Notes: a model not told the origin generated them from the letters alone. Shown: positions 35,201 through 44,071, counted from the first letter of the stretch. The stretch is 64,000 nt of DNA from Acidobacteriota bacterium (GCA_021804965.1 JAJZGG010000003.1:1-64000); one strand, 5' to 3'. Made by a program: numbers and translations.

Positions 35201-36379
35201 ATCACGGCAACGTATGCGCCGGGCACGGCAAATGACGGTCCCAGCGCATCGGCAGCGCTGCCGCTGACGGTGAATCTGGCCACCACGCAGACGGCGCTGA
35301 CGGTTGCCCCCAATCCGGCTCTGGTGCTGTCTCCCGTGGTCTTCACGATGAAGGTCACCGGCAATGGCGGCATTCCCAGCGGCCCGGTGACGCTGACCGT
35401 GGATGGCAGGACAGCCACCACGGCCACACTGGACGCATCGGGAACCGCCACCGTGACCCTGGCGACGCTGGGCGTGGGCACCCATGCCGTGACGGCAACC
35501 TATGGGGGCGACAGCAATGATGCCGGCAGCACCTCTGCGGCAACGAGCGAGGTGATCCAGCCGATTCCGACCGCAACCGCGCTGGGCACCACAACGGCGG
35601 GAACCAACTCCCAGCAGAGCATTCTGGTGGCAACCGTGGTGGGCAACAGCGGCCCCACGCCGACCGGAACCGTACAGTTCCTGAACGGCAGCAGCGTGAT
35701 TGGCAGCAGTGCGCTGGATGCAACCGGGGTGGCATCGCTGGTGCCGAATCTGCCCACAGGGACCTACGCCATCGTGGCGCAATACAGCGGGGATGCGCTG
35801 CACAGTCCCTCAACCTCGCAGCCGACTTCGCTGTCCACGGCGCCTGCCACCTTCAGCCTGTCGACCAATCCGCCTTCGCTGACTTTGACCACGGGGCAGA
35901 ATGGAACCATCACGGTGAATCTGGCGTCTGTGAACAAGGCTGCGGACACGGTGACCCTGGGCTGTGCGAATCTGCCCGCTGCGGTGAACTGCCACTTTGC
36001 CAGCAGCAGCCTGGTGCTGGCGGCGGGCGGCCAGGTGAGCACGCAGCTGACGATTGACACCAACAATCCGCTGAGCGGAGGCACGACGGTGGCTGCCGTG
36101 AGCGGCGGCTCTCCGACAGCTCCGCTGGCCGCAGGCTGGTGGCTGCCCCTGGCTGGACTCTTCGGATGGATGCTGTTGCGCTTCCGCCGGCGTGCCCAGA
36201 AATGGATGGTGGTGCTGCTGGTATGCGTGGCAGGAGCGGCCAGCCTGGCGCTGTCCGGCTGTGGTGGCTTCTCCCAGAAGACTGCGACACCGGGGACCTA
36301 CACGATTGAGATTACCGGCGTGGGCACTCAAAGCAACCAGACGCACTACGTCAACTTCACACTGACGATCAACAAGTAG
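32264..36379 (+). CDS. Giant secreted NHL beta-propeller / Ig-like repeat protein
   Basis: 1371 residues. Export signal up to residue ~54 (LFAMALLLSSPARAVAQ). After a small beta domain (~55-160) come about six NHL-type propeller blades of the form 'SIALDGAGNLYIADSNHNRIREV' (residues ~180-510), then six Ig-like Big_3-type repeats of ~90-100 residues, each with a TPNP-type opening, e.g. TTTVLQATPNPADFGQ, TTTAVIATPNPSSYGT (~600-1200). A beta-sandwich tail leads to two hydrophobic helices (~1290-1340) and LSGCGGFSQ. It is a surface or secreted adhesion-like protein. Start at ATG 32264 with GGAG six bases upstream; an in-frame ATG at 32192 is worse. A small beta-barrel protein gene follows 13 bp after it. 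Binding partner is unknown. Confidence 0.9.
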   Translation: MTALSPLSMVAAAPQASLPVPVARLAMLRSRHGLFLVLFAMALLLSSPARAVAQTNLGAVNTGTTSTAQSVTVTATTAGQVGAVNVLTLGQSGLDYAPASTGTCANAHLLVGNTCTVSVTFAPTAPGVRPGAVVLADSSGNTLGVAYLTGTGLGGLGVFLPGTMQTIAGQFNNYIPVLDGGSATNAGLYLPESIALDGAGNLYIADSNHNRIREVNATTNTISTIVGTGSASYTGDGGLATQATLNIPAGVAVDGAGNLYIADSGNSVIRKVTLSTGIITTVAGNGTPGSAGDNGQATAANLDNPQGITVDAAGNLYIADTYNEKIRKVSTSGIITTVAGNGTRQSSGVGTYSGDNGPATAAGLNSPYAVAFDGAGNMYIPDSGNNRIREVNAGTQIITTYAGVGTVGFSGDGGPAVKAQLDAPSGIAFDPAGNLYIADTQNAVIRKVSATNANIVTFAGNGTGKYGGDGHSALQAGLYAPYGLAFSPTGNLLIADYLDNVIRSVQANLATFTLPASSPVRQGSKSPTQDQTLENDGTAALNLTAITPDSNSALDPNVTTCATSTPLAANTDCVYGAQFAPTVAANPLTATITTQASSDNSPLLIQITGVATAVNSTTTVLQATPNPADFGQTVVLQATVTTGTGTLTGTVTFSDGATVLASKVPLNTSGVASYTTTALAVGLHSLTAAYVPDPAHFASTSPVVSLPVNEPTNTTLSSSQLNASVGAAVTFTATVNPSNGGGVVPDGTVNFLDGGIVIGTGTLTANGNGSATKTLNNSTLANGTHTITAVYGGDAAKYVLSSNSNAVTQNIDAPTTTAVIATPNPSSYGTAVTFTATVMPSGTVTPTGTVQFLDGNQQIGSAQLSGSPTTASFTTSALAAGQHTITASYSGGAGSGASTGSTVLTVAAVQTATVVNASPNPGIGGRGTSLTATVKVLQGNTIPTGNVSFADGATPLGTAVLNGSGTAALTANLAVGTHSITATYAPGTANDGPSASAALPLTVNLATTQTALTVAPNPALVLSPVVFTMKVTGNGGIPSGPVTLTVDGRTATTATLDASGTATVTLATLGVGTHAVTATYGGDSNDAGSTSAATSEVIQPIPTATALGTTTAGTNSQQSILVATVVGNSGPTPTGTVQFLNGSSVIGSSALDATGVASLVPNLPTGTYAIVAQYSGDALHSPSTSQPTSLSTAPATFSLSTNPPSLTLTTGQNGTITVNLASVNKAADTVTLGCANLPAAVNCHFASSSLVLAAGGQVSTQLTIDTNNPLSGGTTVAAVSGGSPTAPLAAGWWLPLAGLFGWMLLRFRRRAQKWMVVLLVCVAGAASLALSGCGGFSQKTATPGTYTIEITGVGTQSNQTHYVNFTLTINK

Positions 36380-36392
36380 AATCGGAGAGAAT

Positions 36393-36926
36393 ATGCGTCG
36401 GTATCTGCTGCTTCTCATTCTTGTTGCCCTTGGCGGCCTGGGCGCACGCGCCCAGGTGGCCGAGTCCGCCGACGTGGGCGGTGTGGTGGTGACTGTGGGC
36501 GCGTTTGGCTCCTACTACGGGGTTGGCTATGGCGCGCGCCAGATGTCCGGCTTTGGAGCCTTTGTGGATGCGGAGCCGAAGGGAAGGCCCGGCGTGGAGG
36601 CGGAATACCGCAACCTGCGCTGGCAGCAGACCGCCGATGTCCACCTGTCCACGTATCTGATTGGACCGCGCTACGGCTTCCACGACTTTCATCGCTTCCA
36701 GGCCTATGTGAAGGTGCTGGTGGGCGACGGCGAGTTTTCCTTCCCGTATGGACTGGCGCATGGAAGCTATTTTGTGGTGGCGCCCGGCGGCGGCGTGGAT
36801 TACCACCTGAACCACCGCATCTCCTTCCGCGTGGCGGACCTGGAGTATCAGGACTGGCCGCAGTTCACCTTCGGCAACATGAGCTCGTTTGGAGTCAGCT
36901 CCGGGATTCGCATCCGCGTGTACTAG
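36393..36926 (+). CDS. Small outer-membrane beta-barrel-like protein
   Basis: 177 residues. Signal peptide at residues 1-20 (YLLLLILVALGGLGARAQ). The rest alternates polar and aromatic residues in strands (AFVDAEPKGRPGVEAEYRNLRW, YFVVAPGGGVDYHLNHRISFRV) and ends in a strand with C-terminal aromatic residue (SGIRIRVY), typical of outer-membrane barrels of the OmpA/OmpW-like 8-strand size. It is 13 bp after the giant propeller protein gene, so likely cotranscribed, and could anchor or help display it. Convergent with the next gene (14 bp between stops). Confidence 0.85.
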   Translation: MRRYLLLLILVALGGLGARAQVAESADVGGVVVTVGAFGSYYGVGYGARQMSGFGAFVDAEPKGRPGVEAEYRNLRWQQTADVHLSTYLIGPRYGFHDFHRFQAYVKVLVGDGEFSFPYGLAHGSYFVVAPGGGVDYHLNHRISFRVADLEYQDWPQFTFGNMSSFGVSSGIRIRVY

Positions 36927-36940
36927 GGCAGCAGCCGCCC

Positions 36941-37843
36941 TCAGGCAGGCCAAAGCTGCGCCGGGTAGGCGCCAGCCTGCACCAGCGCTGCGATTCGCGC
37001 CACGACACTCTCCCGGTCCTCGCGATACGTCACGCCAAACCACGCATCCGGCGATGAAAGCACGCGCACGCGGGCGTCTCCATTGGCCACCAGGGTGTTG
37101 ACGGAGTTGGGCAGGTAGCACTCGGACTTGAGCTGGCTCCCGGAGGATTGCAGGAAGCGCTGAAAGTCCCGAGCGAGCGGGTCAAAGATCGCCGGTGTGA
37201 AGCCCCACATATTCATCGAGACCAGTTCGTCTCCGCTGAGCGGCAGGGCGGATCCATCGGGCTGGGTGCTGCAGGCTGCCTGCCCGTCGGGCGTGATCTG
37301 CGTATGCTCCACGACACTCTGCAGCATGCCCGCTGTATCCACCTGGCAGATGCCGCGCGCAACCGAGCCATAGGCCGACAGCGTGCGACGCAGCACGAAG
37401 CCGACCATGGCGAAGTCCGGACTGCCGGATTGCAGATGCTGGGCCAGTACGCGATAGCTGGCAGCGCCGTAGAAATCATCGGCGTTGATGACGGCAAACG
37501 GCCCCGGCAGCGAACGGGCGGCGCAGAGGACGGCATGCGTGGTGCCCCAGGGTTTTTCCCGTCCCTCGGGCAGGGAAAATCCGGCGGGAAGATCTTCCAG
37601 CTCCTGAAAGGCATACTCCACGGGAAGACTGCCCTGATAGCGGGAGCCCACCGAGGCGCGAAAGGCATCTTCAATCGAGCGCCGGATCAAAAAAACGACC
37701 CGGCCGAAGCCGGCACGCATGGCGTCATAGACGGAGTAATCGAGGATGGCTTCGCCGTGCGGACCGACGGGATCAATCTGTTTCAATCCGCCGTAGCGGC
37801 TACCCATGCCGGCGGCAAGTACGAGAAGCGTAGGAGCACTCAT
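36941..37843 (-). CDS. Sugar-nucleotidyltransferase-like protein
   Basis: 300 residues. NTP-transferase fold: LLVLAAGMGSRYGGLKQIDPVG (residues ~5-26), with GxGxR and K as nucleotide-binding residues, then GTTHAVLCAA and the metal Asp in NADDFYG. These are family features of glucose-1-phosphate or related sugar-phosphate nucleotidyltransferases; the exact sugar is not clear. A Cys/Gln-rich middle insert (QVDTAGMLQSVVEHTQI) is unusual compared with short RmlA forms. It is 105 bp downstream of the MFS gene on the same strand and may belong to that operon. Start at 37843 is the Met before the P-loop-like strand. Confidence 0.88.
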   Translation of the reverse strand: MSAPTLLVLAAGMGSRYGGLKQIDPVGPHGEAILDYSVYDAMRAGFGRVVFLIRRSIEDAFRASVGSRYQGSLPVEYAFQELEDLPAGFSLPEGREKPWGTTHAVLCAARSLPGPFAVINADDFYGAASYRVLAQHLQSGSPDFAMVGFVLRRTLSAYGSVARGICQVDTAGMLQSVVEHTQITPDGQAACSTQPDGSALPLSGDELVSMNMWGFTPAIFDPLARDFQRFLQSSGSQLKSECYLPNSVNTLVANGDARVRVLSSPDAWFGVTYREDRESVVARIAALVQAGAYPAQLWPA

Positions 37844-37948
37844 GCAATCCTTATCCCTTTGTGGAATTGGCGTTTTCCGCGTGTGGAAGTCGAGCGGGGA
37901 CGAACGGAAACAGCCATGTAAACGCTATCATAATTCTCGGCCGCATGC

Positions 37949-39103
37949 TCAGGAACGGATGTCCGATGCCGGGGCGACCACCGGCACAGCCAGACCGCTG
38001 ACCACCAGCACCACCGCTGCAGCGAGCGGAACCAGCAGGCCGAGACGCAGGGAGTGCCCAAGAGACGAGGCCATGCCGGTGATCCACGGCAACAGGGCCG
38101 AACCCAGGCCGGCGATCCAGAAGATGCCCGGATGATCCCGATGGCGCAGAGCCAGCGCCAGGGCCAGCGGATACACCGGCCCCAGGCCGAAGCCGACCAA
38201 CGCATTGCCGCAGAGAATGCCGAACTGGTTGGGCAACATCACCAGCAGCAGCACCCCGGCAAGAATGGTCCAGACACTCTGCAGCAGCACCTTGTGCTCG
38301 GTTCGCCAGGCCAGCAGGCGCGTGGCGCTGCAGGCGCGGCTGACCAGAATGCCGCCCCAGAACAGGCTTCCGGCAGCCACGGAGGTGGCAATGCTCTGCT
38401 GCTGCCGCTGTGCGTATTCGGTGACCCAGCCCCCCATGGTGCTTTCAATTCCCGTGGGCAGAAAGGCAAGCAGAACCAGGGCAAGCGGCCACATGCTCCG
38501 CCAGCCGGAGGTGGCACCTGGGACAGGAGACGTCCAAGGCTGCCCCACTTCAGCCGCGGCAGGGCGCAGCGCCAGCAGCCCCAGCAAGGCAAAGACCGCT
38601 GCAAGCCCACCGCAAATGGCACGCGGACTGGCAACGCGAAGCGAATGCGCCGCAAGCACCGGGCAGACCACGGCACCGAGGGCCCAGATCATGTTCAGCC
38701 GGTTCATCTCACGGCCGCTGTCGTGGGCGTGCCGCTCGGCCTGCACCAGGCTGATGGCGGTCATGGCTGCGCCGAGGCCAAGCCCGTAGACAAACATCTC
38801 CACAAAGCGCAGTTGCGCCGAGCCCATCGCCATGGCTGCCAGCGCAGCGGCCACGGCAAGGCAGCCACCTGCGGTCACGCTGCGTCGATGGCTTCCCGCC
38901 GCAAGCGCTCCGGTGGAGGATCCCAGCCAGGCCAGAAACAGCAGCAGCCCGGCACCGCTGTCTTCCAGCGACCACTGGCGCATGAGTGCCGGAAGGATGG
39001 CTCCCGGAAGCGCCATGCCGGCTCCGGTTGCCGCAAAAATGGTGGAAAGAAGCCACGCATCGCGCAGGCTGTCCTGCGTGCGTGCTGCGCCTGTGGCCGG
39101 CAT
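37949..39103 (-). CDS. MFS transporter next to LacI regulator
   Basis: 384 residues with about 12 membrane helices, close to sugar:proton symporters of the FucP-like group in length. Signature-like features are GSSTGALAAGSHRRSV between helices 2 and 3, ERHAHDSGREMNRLN in the middle and GFGLGPVYPLALALALRHRD in helix 8-9. It is 6 bp after the LacI-type gene on the same strand, so the regulator and transporter form one unit, probably for a sugar released by the GH16 enzyme nearby. The substrate is not identified. Confidence 0.88.
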   Translation of the reverse strand: MPATGAARTQDSLRDAWLLSTIFAATGAGMALPGAILPALMRQWSLEDSGAGLLLFLAWLGSSTGALAAGSHRRSVTAGGCLAVAAALAAMAMGSAQLRFVEMFVYGLGLGAAMTAISLVQAERHAHDSGREMNRLNMIWALGAVVCPVLAAHSLRVASPRAICGGLAAVFALLGLLALRPAAAEVGQPWTSPVPGATSGWRSMWPLALVLLAFLPTGIESTMGGWVTEYAQRQQQSIATSVAAGSLFWGGILVSRACSATRLLAWRTEHKVLLQSVWTILAGVLLLVMLPNQFGILCGNALVGFGLGPVYPLALALALRHRDHPGIFWIAGLGSALLPWITGMASSLGHSLRLGLLVPLAAAVVLVVSGLAVPVVAPASDIRS

Positions 39104-39109
39104 AGGCTG

Positions 39110-40171
39110 CTACTTTCCCTGTCTGCCGGAAACGGCTCCTGTGGATTCGCGTACCACGAGCTCCGGCGCGACCATGACCTCGGCCTTCGGCTCACCCTGG
39201 CCACTCAGCTGGTCCATCAGCAGACGGGCAGCCAGAGCGCCCATGGCATGCAGGGGCTGCCGGATGGTGGTCAGTCGCGGTGAGTGAAAGGCGGCGTAGG
39301 GCACGTCATCAAAACCGAGGATGGATACATCCTGCGGCACCCGAATCTGCACATCGTGCAGGGCGCGGATGACACCGATGGCAGCCACGTCATTGAAACA
39401 GACCATGGCCGTGAACCGACGCTTCTGGCGGAGCAGCCGCTCGACAACGGGATAGCCCAGCTCGGGCGTGGTGCGGTCCTCGTCGATGTGCACCGTGAGC
39501 GCAGGATCGATGGCAATTCCAAGCTGCTGCGCGGCGGCCTGCAGCGCCTCCCAGCGGGATTCGGAGTCGGAGCTGTCGGGGTGGCCGTGCATGAAGGCAA
39601 TGCTGCGATGGCCGAGCGCATGCAGATGCTCGAGGGCAAGCCGCGCAGCCGCTGTATGGTCAAGCAGAACATTGGTGACGCCGGGAATGGCGGTGTGTCC
39701 TGCGATGGAAACCGCAGGAACTGGAAGCGGGCCGTCCAGGTGCGTGTCAATGGCCAGAATGCCTTCGGCACCCCGGCTTTGCATCATGCCCGGATACTTG
39801 GCCACCAGATCGGCGCGATGCCGATGCGTGGCAATGAAGTTGAAGTAGTCCTGCTCGATCAGCTGCTCGAAGATGCCATTCATGACCTCGGAGTGGTAGC
39901 CCTCTGAGAGCACGGGGGTCAGAATTCCGACCATCATGGTGCGCCGGTTGCGCAGCGAACGCGCGATGAAACTGGGGTGGTAGTTGAGCTCGCGCGCCAT
40001 GGCACGAATCCGTTCCCGCGTGGACTCCGGAATGGACCGGCCGGGGACGTTATTGAGCACCACGGAGACGGTGGCAGGATCCAGATTCAGCCGGGCCGCC
40101 AGCACCTTCAGCGTAACCGGGGAAGAGGAATCCTTGGTGCCTGTGCGCGCGGAAGTCTTGCTTTGCGCCAT
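39110..40171 (-). CDS. LacI-family transcriptional regulator
   Basis: 353 residues. The N-terminal helix-turn-helix reads VTLKVLAARLNLDPATVSVVLNN (residues ~20-42), with the hinge-helix 'RSIPESTRERIRAMARELNYHPSFIARSLR'. The periplasmic-binding-protein-like sugar domain follows (VGILTPVLSEGYHSEVMNGIF, ILGFDDVPYAAFHSPRLTTIRQP). It should repress a carbohydrate gene set and be released by a sugar ligand. Start at ATG 40171 (AGGCG upstream); the frame runs open to 40321 but lacks signals there. It precedes the MFS gene by 6 bp. Another sugar-related gene, GH16, lies 154 bp upstream on the same strand. Confidence 0.93.
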   Translation of the reverse strand: MAQSKTSARTGTKDSSSPVTLKVLAARLNLDPATVSVVLNNVPGRSIPESTRERIRAMARELNYHPSFIARSLRNRRTMMVGILTPVLSEGYHSEVMNGIFEQLIEQDYFNFIATHRHRADLVAKYPGMMQSRGAEGILAIDTHLDGPLPVPAVSIAGHTAIPGVTNVLLDHTAAARLALEHLHALGHRSIAFMHGHPDSSDSESRWEALQAAAQQLGIAIDPALTVHIDEDRTTPELGYPVVERLLRQKRRFTAMVCFNDVAAIGVIRALHDVQIRVPQDVSILGFDDVPYAAFHSPRLTTIRQPLHAMGALAARLLMDQLSGQGEPKAEVMVAPELVVRESTGAVSGRQGK

Positions 40172-40324
40172 AAACTTGCGCCTCGTTTCTGATTCGCAGA
40201 TGCGTGCCCGGAGGCCTGATGGGCATGGATCTGCTGGACGGCCTGAAGCTTGGCAAAGTCTAGCAGTCGGGCAATTCCGAATACAAATGGAAAATCCTTG
40301 ACGATTCGAAAATCCGAACAAGAC

Positions 40325-41476
40325 TCAGTTGGTGTAGATCCTCACATAATCGACGACGATCTGCGCCGGAAACGTCGTGGATGCCGTGGGTGCGCCGGGC
40401 CAGTTCCCTCCCACGGCCAGGTTCAGGATGAAGAAGGATGGTCCGGAATCAAAGGGCCAGACGGAGCCGCTGAGGGAGCTGATGCTGGAAGGCGTAAAGG
40501 TGGCATAGGGATGCGTGGGATCGTCGATGTAGTAGGCCACCGATCCCGGCTTCCAGATCATGCCGTAGGTGTGCCAGCCGGCGGCGGTTTGGCCGGAGGG
40601 GAAGTTGTAATTCAACCCGAGGTTGGTGCCGGTGAATCCTGTGCCGTGCACCGAGCCCTTGTTGTAATCCGGAGTGGTTGCCGCATCCACGCGCTCGGCG
40701 ATGTCCATCTCACCGCAGGCCGGCCAGTTGACGGTGGCAATGTTGTTGCCCAGCATCCAGAAGGCAGGCCAGAAGCCCTGCTGCTCGGGCAGCTGGATGC
40801 GCGCTTCCACGCGTCCGTACTGGAAGCTGAAAAGCCCCTGTGACTTGAGCCGCGCCGAGGTGTAGGTTCCCGGAGCCGGCTGCTGGGCAACGATGTGCAG
40901 TGCGCTGTCCGTGCCGACATAGGCATTGGGCGCGGCAGCATTGCACGGCGAAGCATTCGATCCCCATGCGCAGTAGTCTTCGAGCTCGTTGTTTCCCCAG
41001 CCGCTGTTGCCTGTGTCATAGGTCCAGACGGCGGGATTGGGCTGTGCATTGGCGCTGCCCGCGTTGCTGAACTCGTCGCTCCAGACCAGCGTGCCGGAGG
41101 CTATTTTTACTGTGTAGTTCTGGCTGGAGACGGTGCTGGGGGCATCTCCACTGGCCGTTGCCAGCGCCTTGACGGTGAGGCTGGAATCGACAAGGAACGG
41201 AGCCTGGTACAGCGTGGAGGCGGTGGTGGGCGTGGAGCCATCCAGAGTGTAGTAGATGGCTGCGCCGGGCGTCGCGCTCTGAAGGGTGACAATCTGCGCT
41301 CCGCCGAGCGCCGCTGCTGCAGAGAAAGTGGGTGCCTGCGCCGGCGTGGCTCCGGCCGTTGTGCCGCTGCCCGTCCCTGCGGCAGCTCCGGAGCCGCCAC
41401 AACTGAGCATCAGCGGCGCTGCAAGAAGAATTGCCGCCGCCTTCAGGGATTTTCTGCTCCATGGTTCGCGCTGCAT
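40325..41476 (-). CDS. GH16 beta-glucanase/laminarinase-type lipoprotein
   Basis: 383 residues. Lipoprotein signal with Cys at LLAAPLMLSCGGSG (residues ~14-27). A chitobiase-type C-terminal-like (CHB_HEX) beta domain occupies ~50-125 (YYTLDGSTPTTASTLYQAP), then GH16 proper. The catalytic motif ExDxxE reads GEMDIAERVD (near residue 256), and other family features are WSDEFSNAG, EARIQLPEQQGFWPAFWML and WHTYGMIWKPGSVAYYID. It would cut beta-1,3 or mixed-linkage glucans outside the cell. Start at ATG 41476 with AGGTG before it; the frame to 41548 lacks the signal peptide. Divergent from the MFS transporter gene, 184 bp away, with likely shared control. Confidence 0.92.
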   Translation of the reverse strand: MQREPWSRKSLKAAAILLAAPLMLSCGGSGAAAGTGSGTTAGATPAQAPTFSAAAALGGAQIVTLQSATPGAAIYYTLDGSTPTTASTLYQAPFLVDSSLTVKALATASGDAPSTVSSQNYTVKIASGTLVWSDEFSNAGSANAQPNPAVWTYDTGNSGWGNNELEDYCAWGSNASPCNAAAPNAYVGTDSALHIVAQQPAPGTYTSARLKSQGLFSFQYGRVEARIQLPEQQGFWPAFWMLGNNIATVNWPACGEMDIAERVDAATTPDYNKGSVHGTGFTGTNLGLNYNFPSGQTAAGWHTYGMIWKPGSVAYYIDDPTHPYATFTPSSISSLSGSVWPFDSGPSFFILNLAVGGNWPGAPTASTTFPAQIVVDYVRIYTN

Positions 41477-41660
41477 TTTCACCTGTGTGCACCTCCGTGC
41501 AGCCACCTTGATATCACCCGCCGCGCACACAGTCAAACGTTTTCCCAAAGCCGACGGACGAGATCCTGCCCTGTGCCGGCTGCTGTACTATGGTTAGGCT
41601 TGAGGATTTGAGCTGCAGAGCAGACCAAACCTCAGGCACAGCACCGCAACCTTCTCACTC

Positions 41661-42980
41661 ATGTCCTTTCAGGAACAGGTCCATTCCGCGCCCACCGGAC
41701 GGCAGAACCGCCGTCGCTGGCGCATTGCGTGGCTGCTGGGTATCGGTGTTCTGGTCAACTACTTCGATCGGGTGAACCTGTCGATTTCGCAGGCTGCCCT
41801 GCATCGCGACTTTGGCATTGATGCGATTGTTTTCGGCTACCTGCTGGGTGCCTACAACTGGACCTATGCCAGCCTGCAGCTGCCGATTGGGGTGATTCTG
41901 GATCGATTCGGAGTGCGACGCACCGGACGGATCAGCATCTTTGTATGGAGCATTGCGTCGTTTGCCTCGGGACTGAGTCGCGGCATTCCCTCCTTCTTTG
42001 CTGCGCGTCTGCTGCTCGGAGTGGGCGAGGCACCCACATTCCCCGCCAACGCAAAGGCGGTTGGGCGCTGGTTCCCGCGCGCTGAACGCACCACGGCGAC
42101 CTCCATTTTCGATGCGGCAGCCAAGTTTGCCTCCGCCATCGGAGTGCCGCTGCTGGGGGTGGCGCTGCTGGCCATCGGGTGGCGTTGGAGCTTTGCGCTG
42201 ACCGGAGCCATCAGCCTGCTGTATCTCGTCTACTTCTGGCGCGTGTATCGCGATCCGGAGGACGATCCGCTGCTGAGCGAGGAGGAACGGCAATATATTT
42301 CCACGGCCACCGAGGAGGTCCATGCCTCGCATAAGCCGATCCCGCTGCTGCGACTGGCCCGTGAGCCCAAGGTGCTGGGCGTTGCCATCGGTTTCGGCTC
42401 GTATAACTACGTCTTCTATCTGCTGCTTACCTGGCTGCCGAGCTATCTGTCCACGGCGCTGCACATTGATCTGCTGCACTCGTTTCTATACACCGGCGTG
42501 CCCTGGCTGTTTGCCACGGTCTGCGAGCTTTCGATTGGCGGCTGGCTGACGGGATATCTGATTCACCGAGGATGGGATGCCAGCCGCGTCCGGCAGACCG
42601 TTCTGCTGGGCGGCATGGCCTGCGGATTGGGAATTTTTGGCGCAGCCGGAGCGCACACGCCGCTTGCAGCACTGGCCTGGATCAGCCTGTCGATTGGAGG
42701 ACTGTCTGCGGCGGCACCCGTGGGCTGGTCGGTTCCCTCCCTGATTGCGCCTCGCAGCAGCGTGGGTTCGGTGGGTGGAATTCTGAACTTCTCCAACCAG
42801 ATTTCGGCGATTGTGGCGCCGGTGCTGACCGGCTATGTGGTGGCGATCACGCACTCCTTCCGCTGGGCCTTTGCCGCTGCCGCCATCTACCTGGTGCTGG
42901 GCATCCTTGCCTATCTGGTGCTGCTCGGGCGCATCGAACCCATGCCCCCGGTGGCGGTCGAACTGCCGGCAGCTTTGTAG
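41661..42980 (+). CDS. MFS transporter, ACS-type (sugar acid symporter-like)
   Basis: 439 residues with 12 predicted helices. The opening (WLLGIGVLVNYFDRVNLSIS) and DRFGVRRTGRISIFVW loop match the anion:cation symporter family, which carries hexuronates, glucarate or similar acids. 'GEAPTFPANAKAVGRWFPRAERTTATSIFD' (helix 4-5) is also typical. Its 3' end overlaps the convergent esterase gene by 70 bp (42911-42980). Start at ATG 41661. It lies between GH16 (divergent) and the dehydrogenase/SDR/esterase operon, so uptake of a sugar acid or glycan product is likely, but the substrate is inferred. Confidence 0.92.
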   Translation: MSFQEQVHSAPTGRQNRRRWRIAWLLGIGVLVNYFDRVNLSISQAALHRDFGIDAIVFGYLLGAYNWTYASLQLPIGVILDRFGVRRTGRISIFVWSIASFASGLSRGIPSFFAARLLLGVGEAPTFPANAKAVGRWFPRAERTTATSIFDAAAKFASAIGVPLLGVALLAIGWRWSFALTGAISLLYLVYFWRVYRDPEDDPLLSEEERQYISTATEEVHASHKPIPLLRLAREPKVLGVAIGFGSYNYVFYLLLTWLPSYLSTALHIDLLHSFLYTGVPWLFATVCELSIGGWLTGYLIHRGWDASRVRQTVLLGGMACGLGIFGAAGAHTPLAALAWISLSIGGLSAAAPVGWSVPSLIAPRSSVGSVGGILNFSNQISAIVAPVLTGYVVAITHSFRWAFAAAAIYLVLGILAYLVLLGRIEPMPPVAVELPAAL

Positions 42981-44071
42981 CCTCGCCAGAGCCAGGTCAG
43001 CGCCTCGGGCAGCGTCTGCTCCCGCACGCTGCGATCCACATGCCCGGCATTGCGCGCGAAGACAAACTGACAGGCATAGCCTTTGGCCGCAAGCACCCTG
43101 GCCATGCGTTCGTTGGCCTCCACCCAGTCGTGCATTCCGTCGTGCATGGCATTCGGGTTGTAGAGATCGCGATCCCCCACCTCCAGCCACAGCCGCAACG
43201 GCTTCTTCGGCGCGGCAGCAATCCAATGCTCATGGAACTCCCAGGCACCGTGCGGAGAATCCGGATTCCACGGCCACTGCTGGTTCACATACGTTCCCGA
43301 GTAGGTGAGCACGCGGCGATACCACTCCGGATGAAACCATGCCATTGCCAGCGCAGCCGATCCGCCGGAACTGCCGCCCATCGTCGCCCGTCCTTCGGGA
43401 TTGCGCGTGAAGCGCACGTCGCAATGCGACGCCGCTGCGGGCAGCACCTCCTGCTGCACGAACTCGGCATAGCGGCCGGACATCGTGTCATACTCCAGCC
43501 CGCGCTCGCTGCCCTGCGCATCCCCGCCGCCGTTGCCGATGGAGACAAAGACCAGCGCTGGAATCTTTCCTTCCGCAATCAGCGCGTCGAGGATCGGGAA
43601 AAGCATCCGGTCCGGCCCGTCGGCTCCCACCAGCAGCGGCGCAGCCACCCCTGCCTGGTATCCCGCAGGTCGATAGACCGTTACCGTACGCACATACGGG
43701 GCTGGATGCGTCGTGACCAGCATCCGATCCGGATGCTGCGGATCGATGCGGTTGAAGGTGCCCGGATCCTGCGCAACGCCCGGGTAGAGCTTGCTGTCCG
43801 CCGAGCGCATGGTGAACTCGCAGACGCTTCCGCGCGGCACATCCGACGCCGGATGCAGCTCCGGAGCCGCAGGATGCGTCGGTCCCAGAATGAAGTTTCC
43901 ATTGCGATTCACCGGAGGAACCGTACCATCCGGCAGCTCGATCGCATGCACAAATCCGGGCGTGTGCGGATCGCGCACGGGCATCTGCGGTCGCCCTGCC
44001 TGCGCGACGGCCAGGCCGGCGGCGGCAAGACCGAGAGAAAGAAGCGATCCGATCAGAGCTTTGATCTTCAT
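42911..44071 (-). CDS. Exported esterase-family alpha/beta hydrolase
   Basis: 386 residues. A signal peptide at 1-23 (LIGSLLSLGLAAAGLAVAQ) is followed by a beta-rich part, then an alpha/beta-hydrolase of the enterochelin-esterase/feruloyl-esterase type. The nucleophile lies in ATMGGSSGGSAALAMAWF and the probable His in RNAGHVDRSV; the Asp may be in EVGDRDLYNP. It would split ester links outside the cytoplasm. Its ATG overlaps the SDR stop by ATGA. The C-terminal 23 residues overlap the MFS gene on the other strand; this tail is low-complexity (SSTATGGMGSM), so the real protein may be shorter in relatives. Confidence 0.87.
   Translation of the reverse strand: MKIKALIGSLLSLGLAAAGLAVAQAGRPQMPVRDPHTPGFVHAIELPDGTVPPVNRNGNFILGPTHPAAPELHPASDVPRGSVCEFTMRSADSKLYPGVAQDPGTFNRIDPQHPDRMLVTTHPAPYVRTVTVYRPAGYQAGVAAPLLVGADGPDRMLFPILDALIAEGKIPALVFVSIGNGGGDAQGSERGLEYDTMSGRYAEFVQQEVLPAAASHCDVRFTRNPEGRATMGGSSGGSAALAMAWFHPEWYRRVLTYSGTYVNQQWPWNPDSPHGAWEFHEHWIAAAPKKPLRLWLEVGDRDLYNPNAMHDGMHDWVEANERMARVLAAKGYACQFVFARNAGHVDRSVREQTLPEALTWLWRGYKAAGSSTATGGMGSMRPSSTR

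Noticed and set aside
34586-35803. 405-residue minus-strand frame in the Ig-repeat protein
   Set aside because: Repeat-derived shadow with Arg/His/Gly bias and no signal.
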